Shown here one piece after another: positions 14,501 to 22,755 of a DNA stretch of 29,926 nucleotides. A model generated the notes under the pieces. That model was not told where the DNA came from and searched no databases. It saw nothing but the letters and a program-made list of their open reading frames with translations. This DNA is from a virus, in the IMG/VR virus record IMGVR_UViG_3300025881_000059, positions 1 through 29,926 of that record; one strand, given 5' to 3'. Positions within the stretch are counted from its first letter, which is position 1, and the number at the start of each line of letters is the position of its first letter. The position numbers and the translations under genes were made by a program.

Positions 14501-16807
14501 TTAATGACATTCCTTCCAATTTGTACCTATTTGATAATCCCCGTCAAACGGAATCCTCATGTTGTAAAGCTCAGCAGCATCGATAATTGCTTGAGACATC
14601 GCCTCGCCTACCTTGGAATACCCTGTGATAAAACTATCACCTTTGTGGGTGACATCGGCAGTTCGGCCTTTCCGAGAGCGATACGTTTTTGCTTCTTCTT
14701 CAGAGCGATACTCTAGCACGTCTACTAAAGATTTACAAACTTGGAGCTGGTATTCATCGTGATAATGAATCATCTCAGCCGCTTTCCCTAGCATGCTCGC
14801 GTCCTTGAAAGGGTTGAACAGCAAACCCTCTTGTTCGAGCCAACGGTCTAGCAGAACAGCGGCTTGTTTCATAATAATAACACCACACGACTGGAACAGA
14901 AGATTTACTAAACTGTGCTTCGACCGAGCCATAAGTTTTCGCCCGTCAATACCTTTGATGTATTTCCGCTGCCCTTTAGTTCCCCAGTATCTCTCCACAC
15001 GCTCTTTCAAATCCCTCAGAGGTGCAGCCGCCTCCCAAAAATCATTAAACACTTTCTTAGCTTTCGGCAAGGGCCAGTCCATCTGCTTAGCTACTTTAGG
15101 TGGTTGTGCCCCGTAAGAAATAGCATATTTTAGAGTTTTTGCTACGTCTCGGGTAACATCCATCTTCCTTGCAGTTGCCGAGTGAATGTCATTAGGTTTC
15201 TCTCCAAGAAGATTTTGCGCATACTCCTCGCCATTGTACGGCAAAGTATAGTGCGCCTCTACCCTTGCCTCAAGACCTGCGGCATCACAACCTATCTGAT
15301 AAAAGCCCTCTGGAACCCCGAACAGCTCTCGCATAGGAGCACCATACAAGCTCGTTGGTCTTGGTATGTTGCAAACAACATTATGTCGCATCCTGCTTGT
15401 TGAAGCCCCACACGTAATAGCTGGAGTTTGTATGCGACCATCAATACCGACTCTCGGTTGTGCCAAGAACCCCGTCCCTTTCGGACTCAAAATACTATTC
15501 CTGCGGTGCCGGTAAGTTAGCCAGTTAACTACGTCGCGGACAAACTCAACACGCTCGCCCAATTTTTCAAGATTAGGGCAAATATCCTTGTCTTGATTAA
15601 CTGTGTATTTAGGGGACGTGAGTACACGCACAGGTCTGTCTCTATCCCCTATCATCAGTTTCCGGTAAAGCTCTTTTACGCTTGTCACCTGCTGTTGCTC
15701 AAGACGGAATGGCTTGAAAGCACTGGTTTGTGTTTCTGTGCAATACCTGTGTACAGCTTCTTTGTACTTTTCATAAGGAACCTTTTGTTTTTTCTGGTTC
15801 ACTGACAGGTCGTTGTCCCCCCACACTGTGGGTTTCCACCCGAGATCCACTAAGTGTTGTTTTAAGTCACTCTGGTTTGCCAGCGTCATCGGCTCGTGTG
15901 TCTCTAACGGTTCCGTTGGAAGAGGCAGCTCGTGTGTTTTCCCTTTGTACCAAAAACTCCAATCCCCCACACCACCTCGGATTTCCCCTCCTACACGTTC
16001 AGCAAACTTCTCCATATTGGCAGACGGGTGTCCGTCTTTCTTAAACTGAAGTTTAGGTGGGACAAAGGATTTCGCTGCTGTCTTGCTAATACGCTTCTCT
16101 GGCAACAGCGGCTCCACCCTATCTTCGATGTCTGCCATCTTAGCATTCAAGTCTCCTAGAGTCGCCTCGGCTTGGTTCTTATCAAAAGCAAACCCAAAGT
16201 GTTCTTGCCGGAAGATTACTTCCGCAATAGCTTGCTCCATGCAGATTGCCGGTTCCCACTCCCAAGACCCCCTTTCTTTCTCAAGTGCCTTAAAAACCTC
16301 GTGTGTAACTTCAACGTCTTGGACACAGTATTCTAACATTTCTTGAGAAAATGTGTCCCAAGCTTCCTCTTGTTGTCCGTAACTACCTTTAAGTACGCCA
16401 AGGTGTTTACCCCATTCCTTCAAAGAATGCCCGAAAGGGCGATCAGGCCAGAGCGTGCGAGACACTAGCGCGGTATCTGTGATTTTACAAGGTCTCCCGT
16501 TAATCAAATCCTGCCCGTCTAGGCGGGAGCGTACTTTGTAACTCACGCCAAAGTATAGCATCAGCACGGGGAGGTCGTAACCTATGCCGTTATGGAAAAT
16601 AACCTCCGTCGCGTTCGAGAGGAATTCGTTGATTGCTTTTTTGGTCAACGACTCTTGGTAAAACTTGTAGATTTCCCCTGTGTCAATATCTTTTGCAACT
16701 AAGCAATGCACTTTGAACGTGTCTTTCAGTTTGAAAGGGTACTTGGAATAATCCAAAGTTGTGTGGTCGAGTAGACCAGATGCTTCAATGTCTGCTACTA
16801 ATCGCAT
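14501..16807 (-). CDS. DNA polymerase, family A (T7 gp5-like) with 3'-5' exonuclease
   Basis: 768 residues (T7 gp5 has 704). Exonuclease motifs: D6/E8 in VADIEASG, D78 in FHNGIGYDLPVL, and YCVQDVEVTH at ~160-169, all with catalytic acids present, so proofreading is expected. Polymerase motifs: A at 507-514 (CDAAGLEA, D508/E513); B/O-helix R553-X3-K557-X3-Y561-X3-Y565-G, spaced exactly as in T7; C at 681-685 (HYHDE, D684/E685). It replicates the phage genome with the downstream primase-helicase and SSB. No thioredoxin-binding loop can be judged by eye, and residues ~215-345 hold sequence not obviously shared with T7. GAGGAG precedes the ATG. Confidence 0.95.
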   Translation of the reverse strand: MRLVADIEASGLLDHTTLDYSKYPFKLKDTFKVHCLVAKDIDTGEIYKFYQESLTKKAINEFLSNATEVIFHNGIGYDLPVLMLYFGVSYKVRSRLDGQDLINGRPCKITDTALVSRTLWPDRPFGHSLKEWGKHLGVLKGSYGQQEEAWDTFSQEMLEYCVQDVEVTHEVFKALEKERGSWEWEPAICMEQAIAEVIFRQEHFGFAFDKNQAEATLGDLNAKMADIEDRVEPLLPEKRISKTAAKSFVPPKLQFKKDGHPSANMEKFAERVGGEIRGGVGDWSFWYKGKTHELPLPTEPLETHEPMTLANQSDLKQHLVDLGWKPTVWGDNDLSVNQKKQKVPYEKYKEAVHRYCTETQTSAFKPFRLEQQQVTSVKELYRKLMIGDRDRPVRVLTSPKYTVNQDKDICPNLEKLGERVEFVRDVVNWLTYRHRRNSILSPKGTGFLAQPRVGIDGRIQTPAITCGASTSRMRHNVVCNIPRPTSLYGAPMRELFGVPEGFYQIGCDAAGLEARVEAHYTLPYNGEEYAQNLLGEKPNDIHSATARKMDVTRDVAKTLKYAISYGAQPPKVAKQMDWPLPKAKKVFNDFWEAAAPLRDLKERVERYWGTKGQRKYIKGIDGRKLMARSKHSLVNLLFQSCGVIIMKQAAVLLDRWLEQEGLLFNPFKDASMLGKAAEMIHYHDEYQLQVCKSLVDVLEYRSEEEAKTYRSRKGRTADVTHKGDSFITGYSKVGEAMSQAIIDAAELYNMRIPFDGDYQIGTNWKECH

Positions 16808-16854
16808 TACTTCTCCTCGGCTTTTATACTGTCGAATAAACCGTGTGGGTGTGT

Positions 16855-18564
16855 TTATGTGTACTCTATATCTTCCTCGAATTGTTTCAGTTCTTCTTCA
16901 GAAATCTCTCCTCCTTCGCCTAATGCTGCGTGGTATTTATCTAGCGTCTTCTGGTCTGGTTCAAGGTACTCCCCTGTCTCTGTATTGTAGGACACAGGGA
17001 ATCGCACCGTGTTGCCAAACATACGATCTTCAAGAAGCACAACGTGTGACATATTACGAACAACCTCGGGCAGATCGGGTGACTTATCTCGCTCAATACC
17101 GAGCATGTAATAGGTGCTCTCCATCATGGCCCTTGAGCCACGGAATTGCTCACTTACCACATGACCGCCCTGAGAGTGTGGTTTGCCAAACGCTGGTGAT
17201 TTCAAGTGGCAAAAGCAATAGTATGTAAACCCAAGGTCTTTTGCCAGCTTAGAGATTTCATCAGAGAACTTACGTAATTCTGTATCGGTTTCTGAGGCGT
17301 CCATACCTGCTGTCAACCGTGTGATTGGATCAATGATAACGTCTTCTGATCCTTGTACCACAACAGCGTATGTGATCGCCTTCTTGAGCTTTTCCCAAGA
17401 GGTTGCACCGTAGCTGTCGTAAGTGAGCACCTTGCCTTTAAGGCTAATCACAGCAGTCTCAAGTTCTTCTTTAGTGAAGTAATGTTCTAGTTCTTCGTCG
17501 GGAATCTTATCTCCCCTGAAATCTAGTCCATCTAGGTTCACCCTGTCTGGCTTGTGAAACTGTTTGCCCCGCTGCTTACCGGCAATTTTACGATAAGTCA
17601 TGGCGGGTTTCTCTTCCAGCTTAAAAAGGCTTACTGGTTTATTCTCGGTCTTGACTACGTGATCAACAAGTTGATTGACAAACTCTGATTTTCCAATCTT
17701 AACCCCCGCCCCGACGTAATATCCTTCGCCCTTACGACGACCGTAAGTAACTTTCGTGAGTGAAGGCCAGGGCCACTCTTTCCCCATCTTGGGAATAGAT
17801 GTTGCTTCCTCAAAAACATCTTCAATTTCTACGAACCCATCTGGCTTAAAATCAATTGGCTTCATTAGCTGCCAATATAAATCCGTTTTACGTTTCTCCA
17901 AGAGATATTCGTTGGGGTCTTTCAAGTCCTTGAGATCAACAACCTTACTCTTGTGCATGAACAAAGCAGTGAGTTCTTCGGTTGCCTCCTTGCCTTTCTT
18001 GATATTCTTCTTTCGTTCTTCTGCTGTAGCTTCATCGTTGTCTAGGCAGAACACAACCTCTTTAAAATTATCCAGAGCGTTGAAGTTGTCTTTATAGCCC
18101 ACACACTTCGTAGCGTTACCTGTGCCGAGAGGAAGACCTACGACCTGTGGGTCAAAATTGTCTTGATTGGAGCCAGACTTCAGTGCCCACCATGTTGCGA
18201 GTACATCAAACTCACCTTCAGCTACCCAGACACGCTTGCCGCCAATACCTTTGCGAAAGCCAAACAACTGACTCTCGCCGTTGATTGTGCCAATAGCTGT
18301 GAAGTGCCATTTATGATCCTTCGGTTTGGTAAAGTCTCTCTTTTTGTAACCTGTGATCTCCCCTTGTTGGTTCTTGTAAGGGAAGTATACCGCTTCGATA
18401 GTCTTACCGTCTTCTTGTGAAAGAGCAACCTTAACACCAAATGTGTCTAGTGCTTCTTTTGGTATCCTTCGATCTGGCAAATTCGCAGAGGGGTAGGTTT
18501 TGATGTCTTCTACAGTTTCTTTAGTTGTTGCCACTTCTAACTCCTTTGTGAAATCATACGCCAT
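16855..18564 (-). CDS. Primase-helicase, T7 gp4-like, lacking the zinc-binding domain
   Basis: 569 residues. The primase (TOPRIM) part has YKNQQGEITGYKKR, E116 in WVAEGEFDVL and D175/D177 in VFCLDNDEAT. The helicase part has the Walker A region GAGVKIGKS (285-293), the catalytic Glu pair in FKLEEKP (317-318), the Walker B-like DVIIDPITRL (D412), FCHLKSP (H453) and the FRGSRAM region with arginines 475 and 478. Order and spacing follow T7 gp4. Only ~34 residues precede the part matching the gp4 RNA-polymerase domain, and there is no cysteine cluster, so the N-terminal zinc-binding domain used by T7 gp4A to read the priming site is absent. It resembles the short helicase-only form gp4B, yet TOPRIM acids are kept. 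ATG overlaps the previous stop (TAATG). Confidence 0.92.
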   Translation of the reverse strand: MAYDFTKELEVATTKETVEDIKTYPSANLPDRRIPKEALDTFGVKVALSQEDGKTIEAVYFPYKNQQGEITGYKKRDFTKPKDHKWHFTAIGTINGESQLFGFRKGIGGKRVWVAEGEFDVLATWWALKSGSNQDNFDPQVVGLPLGTGNATKCVGYKDNFNALDNFKEVVFCLDNDEATAEERKKNIKKGKEATEELTALFMHKSKVVDLKDLKDPNEYLLEKRKTDLYWQLMKPIDFKPDGFVEIEDVFEEATSIPKMGKEWPWPSLTKVTYGRRKGEGYYVGAGVKIGKSEFVNQLVDHVVKTENKPVSLFKLEEKPAMTYRKIAGKQRGKQFHKPDRVNLDGLDFRGDKIPDEELEHYFTKEELETAVISLKGKVLTYDSYGATSWEKLKKAITYAVVVQGSEDVIIDPITRLTAGMDASETDTELRKFSDEISKLAKDLGFTYYCFCHLKSPAFGKPHSQGGHVVSEQFRGSRAMMESTYYMLGIERDKSPDLPEVVRNMSHVVLLEDRMFGNTVRFPVSYNTETGEYLEPDQKTLDKYHAALGEGGEISEEELKQFEEDIEYT

Positions 18565-18788
18565 TAATGCCCCACCTCAATTTCCCGCATAACCATATCC
18601 AAAGCACCTTCAATAGCATTCACATGCTCTACAAGAGGACTTACGATCTGATAGCCAGATTGCAAGACAATCAAAGGTTGTCCATAAAGTTCCGGCAAAC
18701 CATCTTCGTTCTCTTTGTCAAACAAATGAACATCAATAGCGGCTATTTGAGATGGCTCAACGTACACCCCTGCAATTTTCTTTAGCAT
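18564..18788 (-). CDS. Small hypothetical protein upstream of the primase-helicase
   Basis: 74 residues, AGGAG before the ATG. The sequence is mixed and acidic (SQIAAIDVHLFDKENEDGLP; ALDMVMREIEVGH at the end), soluble, with no cysteines. Its stop overlaps the primase-helicase start, so it is translated together with it. It cannot supply the missing zinc-binding domain because it lacks Cys and CXXC motifs. Function not recognised; an accessory replication role is only inferred from coupling. Confidence 0.6.
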   Translation of the reverse strand: MLKKIAGVYVEPSQIAAIDVHLFDKENEDGLPELYGQPLIVLQSGYQIVSPLVEHVNAIEGALDMVMREIEVGH

Positions 18789-18799
18789 TCTTTTGTCTC

Positions 18800-19108
18800 C
18801 TATGCAACTAAAAAGTCATCAATGTAAATTTCACGCAAACTTTCGTTGCCGTCGTATTCATCAATCTCAAATGGTTGTCCTTCTTGCACCCATTGTACAA
18901 CACAATCTTCAACACCCCCTGCATATTGATTGTTCCAATTATTTGCTGCAATAAGTTCAAGGTCTTCTAGTGGCCTCTCGTCAAGAATAGCCTGAGCCAA
19001 CTCACCGTCTAAGCAACTCTCAGCTTCTCCCCACGTAGACCAACCGGCACCATATCCCGGCGACACAATCACCGCAACTTTACCATCAGCGTTCTTTAGT
19101 TTATACAT
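18800..19108 (-). CDS. Conserved small phage-type protein with GYGAGWSTW motif
   Basis: 102 residues. ATG at 19108 is preferred to the TTG at 19111 because GGAGAGG is then at proper spacing and the ATG overlaps the stop of the gene before (TGATG). The N-terminal part has VSPGYGAGWSTWG, a motif I recall from small uncharacterised proteins of phages and some bacteria. It is followed by an acidic second half (EYDGNESLREIYIDDFLV). Two cysteines are present. Function unknown. Confidence 0.65.
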   Translation of the reverse strand: MYKLKNADGKVAVIVSPGYGAGWSTWGEAESCLDGELAQAILDERPLEDLELIAANNWNNQYAGGVEDCVVQWVQEGQPFEIDEYDGNESLREIYIDDFLVA

Positions 19109-19323
19109 CAAACCTCTCCATTAACATTGTACATCATTTCATCAATTTGATCTCGAATGTCATCCCAAGATTCCGGGTGAAAACATATACGTTCTGAACT
19201 AGAATCAACGTAAACGTAGCCACCAGACTCTTCGGATACGTGAGTTCCTATAGTATATTCAGTCTCGCTGTCGTCATCCCATACGTGTGTGACAGTGATC
19301 TTTGAAATTTTAGACCTTGGCAT
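19108..19323 (-). CDS. Small hypothetical protein (71 residues)
   Basis: GAGGAT precedes the ATG. It looks like a small beta-rich domain: ITVTHVWDDDSETEYTIG, then YVYVDSSSERICFHPESW, then a short helix DDIRDQIDEMMYNV. It is coupled to both neighbours (1 base after the previous stop; 1-base overlap with the next start). Not recognised. Confidence 0.55.
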   Translation of the reverse strand: MPRSKISKITVTHVWDDDSETEYTIGTHVSEESGGYVYVDSSSERICFHPESWDDIRDQIDEMMYNVNGEV

Positions 19324-19324
19324 A

Positions 19325-19567
19325 TCAATTATCCTCTACGAAATAAACAACAGAATTCTCAAGCAACGCCTTAGTCAACACAAGCAGTTGCTTACCTTCA
19401 GTCTCAAGGTACACAGGGCGACCACTCTTGAGCACCTTCTCGATAGCCTTCTTAAGCTTCTCTTCATCATCTCGGATTGTAAATGTGTGACTCACAAGAG
19501 TTCCCATAAGTTCATCATTAGGTTTTCTCTGGGCTTGTTGACTGGTGATTATCAGTGTTTTCTTCAT
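19325..19567 (-). CDS. Small hypothetical protein (80 residues)
   Basis: The ATG overlaps the stop of the HNH-AP2 nuclease gene (ATGA), so it is coupled to it. Sequence: KKTLIITSQQAQRKPNDELM, then a helix rich in K and E (EEKLKKAIEKVLKSG) and a hydrophobic strand region (KQLLVLTKALLENSVVYFVE). Alpha/beta, soluble, no cysteines. Not recognised. Confidence 0.55.
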   Translation of the reverse strand: MKKTLIITSQQAQRKPNDELMGTLVSHTFTIRDDEEKLKKAIEKVLKSGRPVYLETEGKQLLVLTKALLENSVVYFVEDN

Positions 19568-20091
19568 TGTTCTGCTTCTCCTATATTGCTGTAATCCTTA
19601 TGGTATCGCCTACTGGCCTTACAATACGCCTGATAGGCTTTCTCAATGTCTTTAAAAGTGCCTAGGTAAATAACTTCGCCGTTTACGTTAATCTCTGCCT
19701 GCCACTTTCTTAATTTTTTGTTCCAACACACTCCTCGGTAACCAGAGGTGTTATCCAACCTTTTGCGAGAATTTCTTATATTTTCGGTGTGACTACAAAC
19801 CCGCAAATTACTCTTGCGATTATTTAGTCCATTATGGTCTCGGTGATCTACAACCTGTTTTTCACTTGGGTTGGCCACAACTCGATGCATCAGTATAGTT
19901 TTACGCTTACCTGTGACGCGCTCGTTACGAGCAGCATACACAAGGTTTTCTCCGCAAAACATAACATACCAGTTGTACCCTGAGGCCATCCCTGCGTCCT
20001 CAATATCCACGATAGCCTCATAACCTCGTGTAAGAGGTACATAAGCAACGTCACCCTCGATTCTCAGCTTTCTAGTTTCCACATCTAACAA
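19564..20091 (-). CDS. HNH nuclease with AP2 DNA-binding domain (homing endonuclease)
   Basis: About 172-175 residues. Residues ~66-108 hold an HNH_3-type core: ILMHRVVANP (H69), QVVDHRDHNGLNN (D82, H83) and SNLRVCSHTENIRNS. Residues ~116-165 are an AP2 domain: SGYRGVCWNKKLRKWQAEI, then VIYLGTFKDIEKAYQAYCKA. This pairing is typical of phage homing endonucleases. No ATG starts the frame: the choices are TTG at 20091 and GTG at 20082, the latter better spaced from GGGGG. It follows a promoter-like element and a palindrome, and an unrelated small gene overlaps its stop. It may be a mobile insertion that became coupled to its neighbour. Confidence 0.85.
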   Translation of the reverse strand: MLDVETRKLRIEGDVAYVPLTRGYEAIVDIEDAGMASGYNWYVMFCGENLVYAARNERVTGKRKTILMHRVVANPSEKQVVDHRDHNGLNNRKSNLRVCSHTENIRNSRKRLDNTSGYRGVCWNKKLRKWQAEINVNGEVIYLGTFKDIEKAYQAYCKASRRYHKDYSNIGEAEQ

Positions 20092-20144
20092 CCCCCGTCA
20101 GTAAATTTGAGCCAATCTCAAACACATTTTCAGAATTGGCCCCG

Positions 20145-20159
20145 TCTCAAGTATTGAGA
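20145..20159. repeat. Palindrome TCTCAA-GTA-TTGAGA overlapping a promoter
   Basis: Perfect 6-bp inverted repeat with a 3-base centre. It overlaps the -10 element at 20157-20162 and the expected transcription start. A further TCTCAA half-site lies at 20116-20121. The position suits an operator; no regulator is known in the window. Confidence 0.5.
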
Positions 20160-20186
20160 TTAGCATAAGTGGGGTGCTGGTGTCAA
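20157..20186 (-). promoter_or_regulatory. sigma70-like extended -10 promoter, leftward
   Basis: On the - strand TTGACA (20186-20181), an 18-base spacer ending TGC, then TAATCT (20162-20157). The TG before the -10 is the extended -10 signature. The -35 lies at the very end of the nucleotidyltransferase gene. It would drive the HNH-AP2 gene and the small genes leading to the primase-helicase. Confidence 0.6.
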
Positions 20187-20794
20187 TCAAACCCCCGCAG
20201 AGCCTCCCTCACGAGTTTACTCTGTGCTTGCTCCTTCGTACCACAAGAGAAACGCTCGAATCTCTCTCGCATTTTCAACGGGTGCTTGTCCGACCAACTG
20301 TTACCATTCGGGAGGAACATGATGTCGGTAGCAAGTGTTAATTTGAAGTTATCTGACAATACAACAGCGTCCTTATAATGGTTGTACCAACACTGGCAGA
20401 TGCTCACGTCCATCGCTGAGACAACATCAAACTGTCTTTTATTTTCCTCTAGCTGGATGAATTGCACTTTCAACCCACCCACCTGTGTCTCGTAGACTCG
20501 CCGTAGAAACTTCATAGAGTTGTACACTTCCCTGTGTTCATCTACAGATTTATTCTCGAACCGTTCACTCCGATTTGTGAAAGTCACGTGTGGAAAGAGT
20601 GATTGTAGCTGACCTTTCGACGCACTGATTGTATCACCGTTACTATAATAGTAAACGTCAAGATCGTTACAGGGATTTCCAAAGTACCAGTCCCTCGGTG
20701 CGCCTCCAGCAAGCAAAGCATACGGGTCAATAATCTTAATACCGTCCATTACATCTCTAGCGATATTCTTTTGCTGCTCAACAGTCATGTCCAT
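20183..20794 (-). CDS. Nucleotidyltransferase-fold protein (pol beta superfamily)
   Basis: 203 residues. The core ALLAGGAPRDWYFG then NPCNDLDVYYY has the G-G, R-D and D-L-D pattern (G30, G31, R34, D35, D44, D46) of the CCA-adding/poly(A) polymerase head and other pol beta-type nucleotidyltransferases. D44 and D46 would bind the metal. The rest (VQFIQLEENKRQFDVVSAMD; MKFLRRVYETQVGG) lacks the usual tRNA-binding body, and at 203 residues it is much shorter than tRNA nucleotidyltransferases. Free-standing phage proteins of this kind exist; substrate is unknown (tRNA, protein or small molecule). AGGAGG precedes the ATG at 20794; a second Met at codon 3 is possible. Confidence 0.75.
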   Translation of the reverse strand: MDMTVEQQKNIARDVMDGIKIIDPYALLAGGAPRDWYFGNPCNDLDVYYYSNGDTISASKGQLQSLFPHVTFTNRSERFENKSVDEHREVYNSMKFLRRVYETQVGGLKVQFIQLEENKRQFDVVSAMDVSICQCWYNHYKDAVVLSDNFKLTLATDIMFLPNGNSWSDKHPLKMRERFERFSCGTKEQAQSKLVREALRGFD

Positions 20795-20805
20795 GATCTT
20801 TCCTC

Positions 20806-21096
20806 CTAAACTTTTGTATCAACAATGGCCCCGATTCTATGGACAAGATCGTTCAGATAATCCTGCTCGTCCTCAAGTTGCTCAATTGTGTCTTCCACCT
20901 TGTCAAGACGTTTCTGTGACCTCTTCAGAATATGCCTGAGCCAACCACTCAATCCACCAAAACGTTCATAATAGTCACCGTTGACACACTCGGCTATGCG
21001 TTGGTCAAAGTAAGTATAAAGAAAATTTCTGCCTTGCCAACGAGTTACATAAAAATGTCCGTTGTCTTCCACAACCTCCCCGTAAACTTCACTCAT
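20806..21096 (-). CDS. Small protein with C-terminal coiled coil
   Basis: 96 residues; AGGAGGG before the ATG. The N-terminal ~45 residues are beta-like with many aromatic residues (GHFYVTRWQGRNFLYTYFDQ). Residues ~52-85 form a charged helix (HILKRSQKRLDKVEDTIEQL) with heptad spacing that may make a dimer. No membrane segment. Lies between two unknown/accessory genes in the leftward early part. Not recognised. Confidence 0.55.
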   Translation of the reverse strand: MSEVYGEVVEDNGHFYVTRWQGRNFLYTYFDQRIAECVNGDYYERFGGLSGWLRHILKRSQKRLDKVEDTIEQLEDEQDYLNDLVHRIGAIVDTKV

Positions 21097-21105
21097 AATT
21101 CCCTC

Positions 21106-21840
21106 CTAAATCCCAATAACCTTTTCAACACTAAACAACAACCTGTCTGTGTGTCCCAAAGAATGCTCACCAGTTCTCCAATAATTCAATTGATGAACAC
21201 TCGCACCCCAGCCACCAATGTGATCCCCGTTGTACGTCAGACGAATATCCAGACAAGACGCTGTTGTGTCCACATGATTCTCAATGTATCTCTCAAGAAT
21301 CCTGACAACATCTTTAAGCTGATCCAGCGACATCTCATGTAACTCAAGCTGATTGTGCTGGTTGTATTTACCAGAACCTTCTATGAATTGGTAGAGGATT
21401 TCTGCTGATACGCCCGAAGTATTTCCCATAAGTTCTCCGTTGCGATACATACGAATACCTTCTGCATTTTCATCTGCAACATTCCTGTGGATACCCAAGC
21501 ATGTGTGAGATGCCTTGAAAATACCATCAAGGGTTCCTACAGAGCCCTCAGAGAGCTTTTCAGCGTCATCTTGACCAGACATACTGGGTATGTCTTGTGT
21601 GTCTACTGTAGGCTCTGAGATTAGCTGTACGTGTCCGGCTTCAATATCTTCCATGTAAAAAATAATTGAAGGGTTATCACAATCCCGTGATAAATTATAA
21701 GCCCTCCAACTTTGAGATTCGTTGTCTGAACAAAAAGCGATCTGGAGAAAATCTCCGGTTTTAGTTTCGAATGGACAACTGAACCCATCCTCATCAACCA
21801 CACGATACTTCTGACCAACTTTAATCTCTGGTGTTTTCAT
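21106..21840 (-). CDS. Hypothetical protein (244 residues)
   Basis: ATG at 21840 is chosen because AGGAGAAT lies at 21847-21852 with 6-7 bases spacing; the longer frame starting at 21861 has no such site. The N-terminus (MKTPEIKVGQKYRVVDEDGF) suggests a small SH3-like beta barrel up to ~80. A linker rich in S, D and T (~80-110) follows, then a second domain with SLDQLKDVVRILERYIENHV and a C-terminal beta part (IRLTYNGDHIGGWGASVHQL). Function not recognised. It belongs to the group of accessory genes read from the divergent control region. Confidence 0.6.
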   Translation of the reverse strand: MKTPEIKVGQKYRVVDEDGFSCPFETKTGDFLQIAFCSDNESQSWRAYNLSRDCDNPSIIFYMEDIEAGHVQLISEPTVDTQDIPSMSGQDDAEKLSEGSVGTLDGIFKASHTCLGIHRNVADENAEGIRMYRNGELMGNTSGVSAEILYQFIEGSGKYNQHNQLELHEMSLDQLKDVVRILERYIENHVDTTASCLDIRLTYNGDHIGGWGASVHQLNYWRTGEHSLGHTDRLLFSVEKVIGI

Positions 21841-21853
21841 TTGTATTCTCCTA

Positions 21854-22138
21854 TTACTCATCTACATTCTCAAACAGATTCATACGATACACATGTTCTC
21901 TACGAAATGCAAGCTGACTCTTCAGAGTTTCGTAAGCACTGTGTACAGGCTTGTTCTCAACCGTCCAAGAGAACACCCACCACCCTAGAGTTTTCTGCCC
22001 TAGAGCTTTGTAAAAGCCTTCAACAGCTTCTTCAAGCTCCTTCAGATGTTCTTCTGTGTCTGCCGAAGCAATCTTGTCGAGAAGCTGGTAATACTTTTGC
22101 ACCCAATAGGGCCGGTCTACTATGTACTCTTTGGTCAT
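21854..22138 (-). CDS. Small hypothetical protein (94 residues)
   Basis: The ATG overlaps the stop of the preceding gene (ATGA). Largely helical and aromatic: RPYWVQKYYQLLDKIASADT, LKELEEAVEGFYKALGQKTL, GWWVFSWTVENKP. No cysteine and no clear membrane segment although one tryptophan-rich stretch is hydrophobic. Second gene of the leftward transcript. Not recognised. Confidence 0.6.
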   Translation of the reverse strand: MTKEYIVDRPYWVQKYYQLLDKIASADTEEHLKELEEAVEGFYKALGQKTLGWWVFSWTVENKPVHSAYETLKSQLAFRREHVYRMNLFENVDE

Positions 22139-22656
22139 TGTCTAGGCTCCAGTGTAAAGCGGGACAGGATGGCGTCGGCAGTTACTTGCGAGGTGAACCA
22201 ACGATTGCGATCTATAACCGAAATCAACTCCTCCCGCTGTCGCTCGTGTTGGGATTTTATGGGACGAAAGTCTGAGGGGTTACGGGAACCTTCGTACCCT
22301 TCGCCGTCAATAGCCACAACACAAGCCGGGCCGTCATATCCGACAACTTTTGCGCTCACCCACATCCTGTTAAATATGAACTCACACTCCACGCCCACAG
22401 GCGGCAACCCACCCTCCCACGACAGTGGTTCCTCTCGCTTGGTTGGGCGGGGGATGGCCTCATCCCTTGTAATTCTTAGCGGCACTGAAGCGGCCTGCCA
22501 CTTACGCCCCGTAAAATTCCAAGTAAGGGTATGGTCGCCGCAATCCTGATACCAATCGCCAGAAGGCTCCCAGTGGTGCGTGGCTCCCAATGGCGCAACC
22601 TCAGCCCAGTAATCCGCGTCCACCTTCAACCATCCAATATTAATCTTACTCATCAT
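22135..22656 (-). CDS. Hypothetical phage protein, first gene of the leftward transcript
   Basis: 173 residues; AGAGGAG gives the ATG at 22656 a spacing of 5 (a second ATG follows at once). The N-terminal third is tryptophan-rich (YWAEVAPLGATHHWEPSGDW). The middle has LPPVGVECEFIFNRMWVSAK, VVGYDGPACVVAIDGEGYEG and a DFRPI stretch, the pattern of a small uncharacterised family seen in many phages and prophages. The gene is slightly GC-richer than its neighbours, suggesting a recent arrival. It lies right behind the leftward promoter at 22691-22719. Function unknown. Confidence 0.65.
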   Translation of the reverse strand: MMSKINIGWLKVDADYWAEVAPLGATHHWEPSGDWYQDCGDHTLTWNFTGRKWQAASVPLRITRDEAIPRPTKREEPLSWEGGLPPVGVECEFIFNRMWVSAKVVGYDGPACVVAIDGEGYEGSRNPSDFRPIKSQHERQREELISVIDRNRWFTSQVTADAILSRFTLEPRQ

Positions 22657-22690
22657 CTATTCTCCTCTGTTGTTAACCCTACAATTCCAA

Positions 22691-22719
22691 AGTCTACACA
22701 CAAGCACCTTCTGTGTCAA
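22691..22719 (-). promoter_or_regulatory. Main leftward early promoter
   Basis: On the - strand TTGACA (22719-22714), 17 bases, TAGACT (22696-22691; 4 of 6). It starts the leftward transcript about 30 bases before the first gene. Close to consensus and divergent from two rightward promoters. Confidence 0.75.
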
Positions 22720-22755
22720 CACTAAAGTTCTTTCAAAGAATCTTCTCTGTAGGTA

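Noticed and set aside
22135-22549. + strand frames at 21841-22549
   Set aside because: Opposite three coupled - strand genes with good starts; composition typical of shadows.
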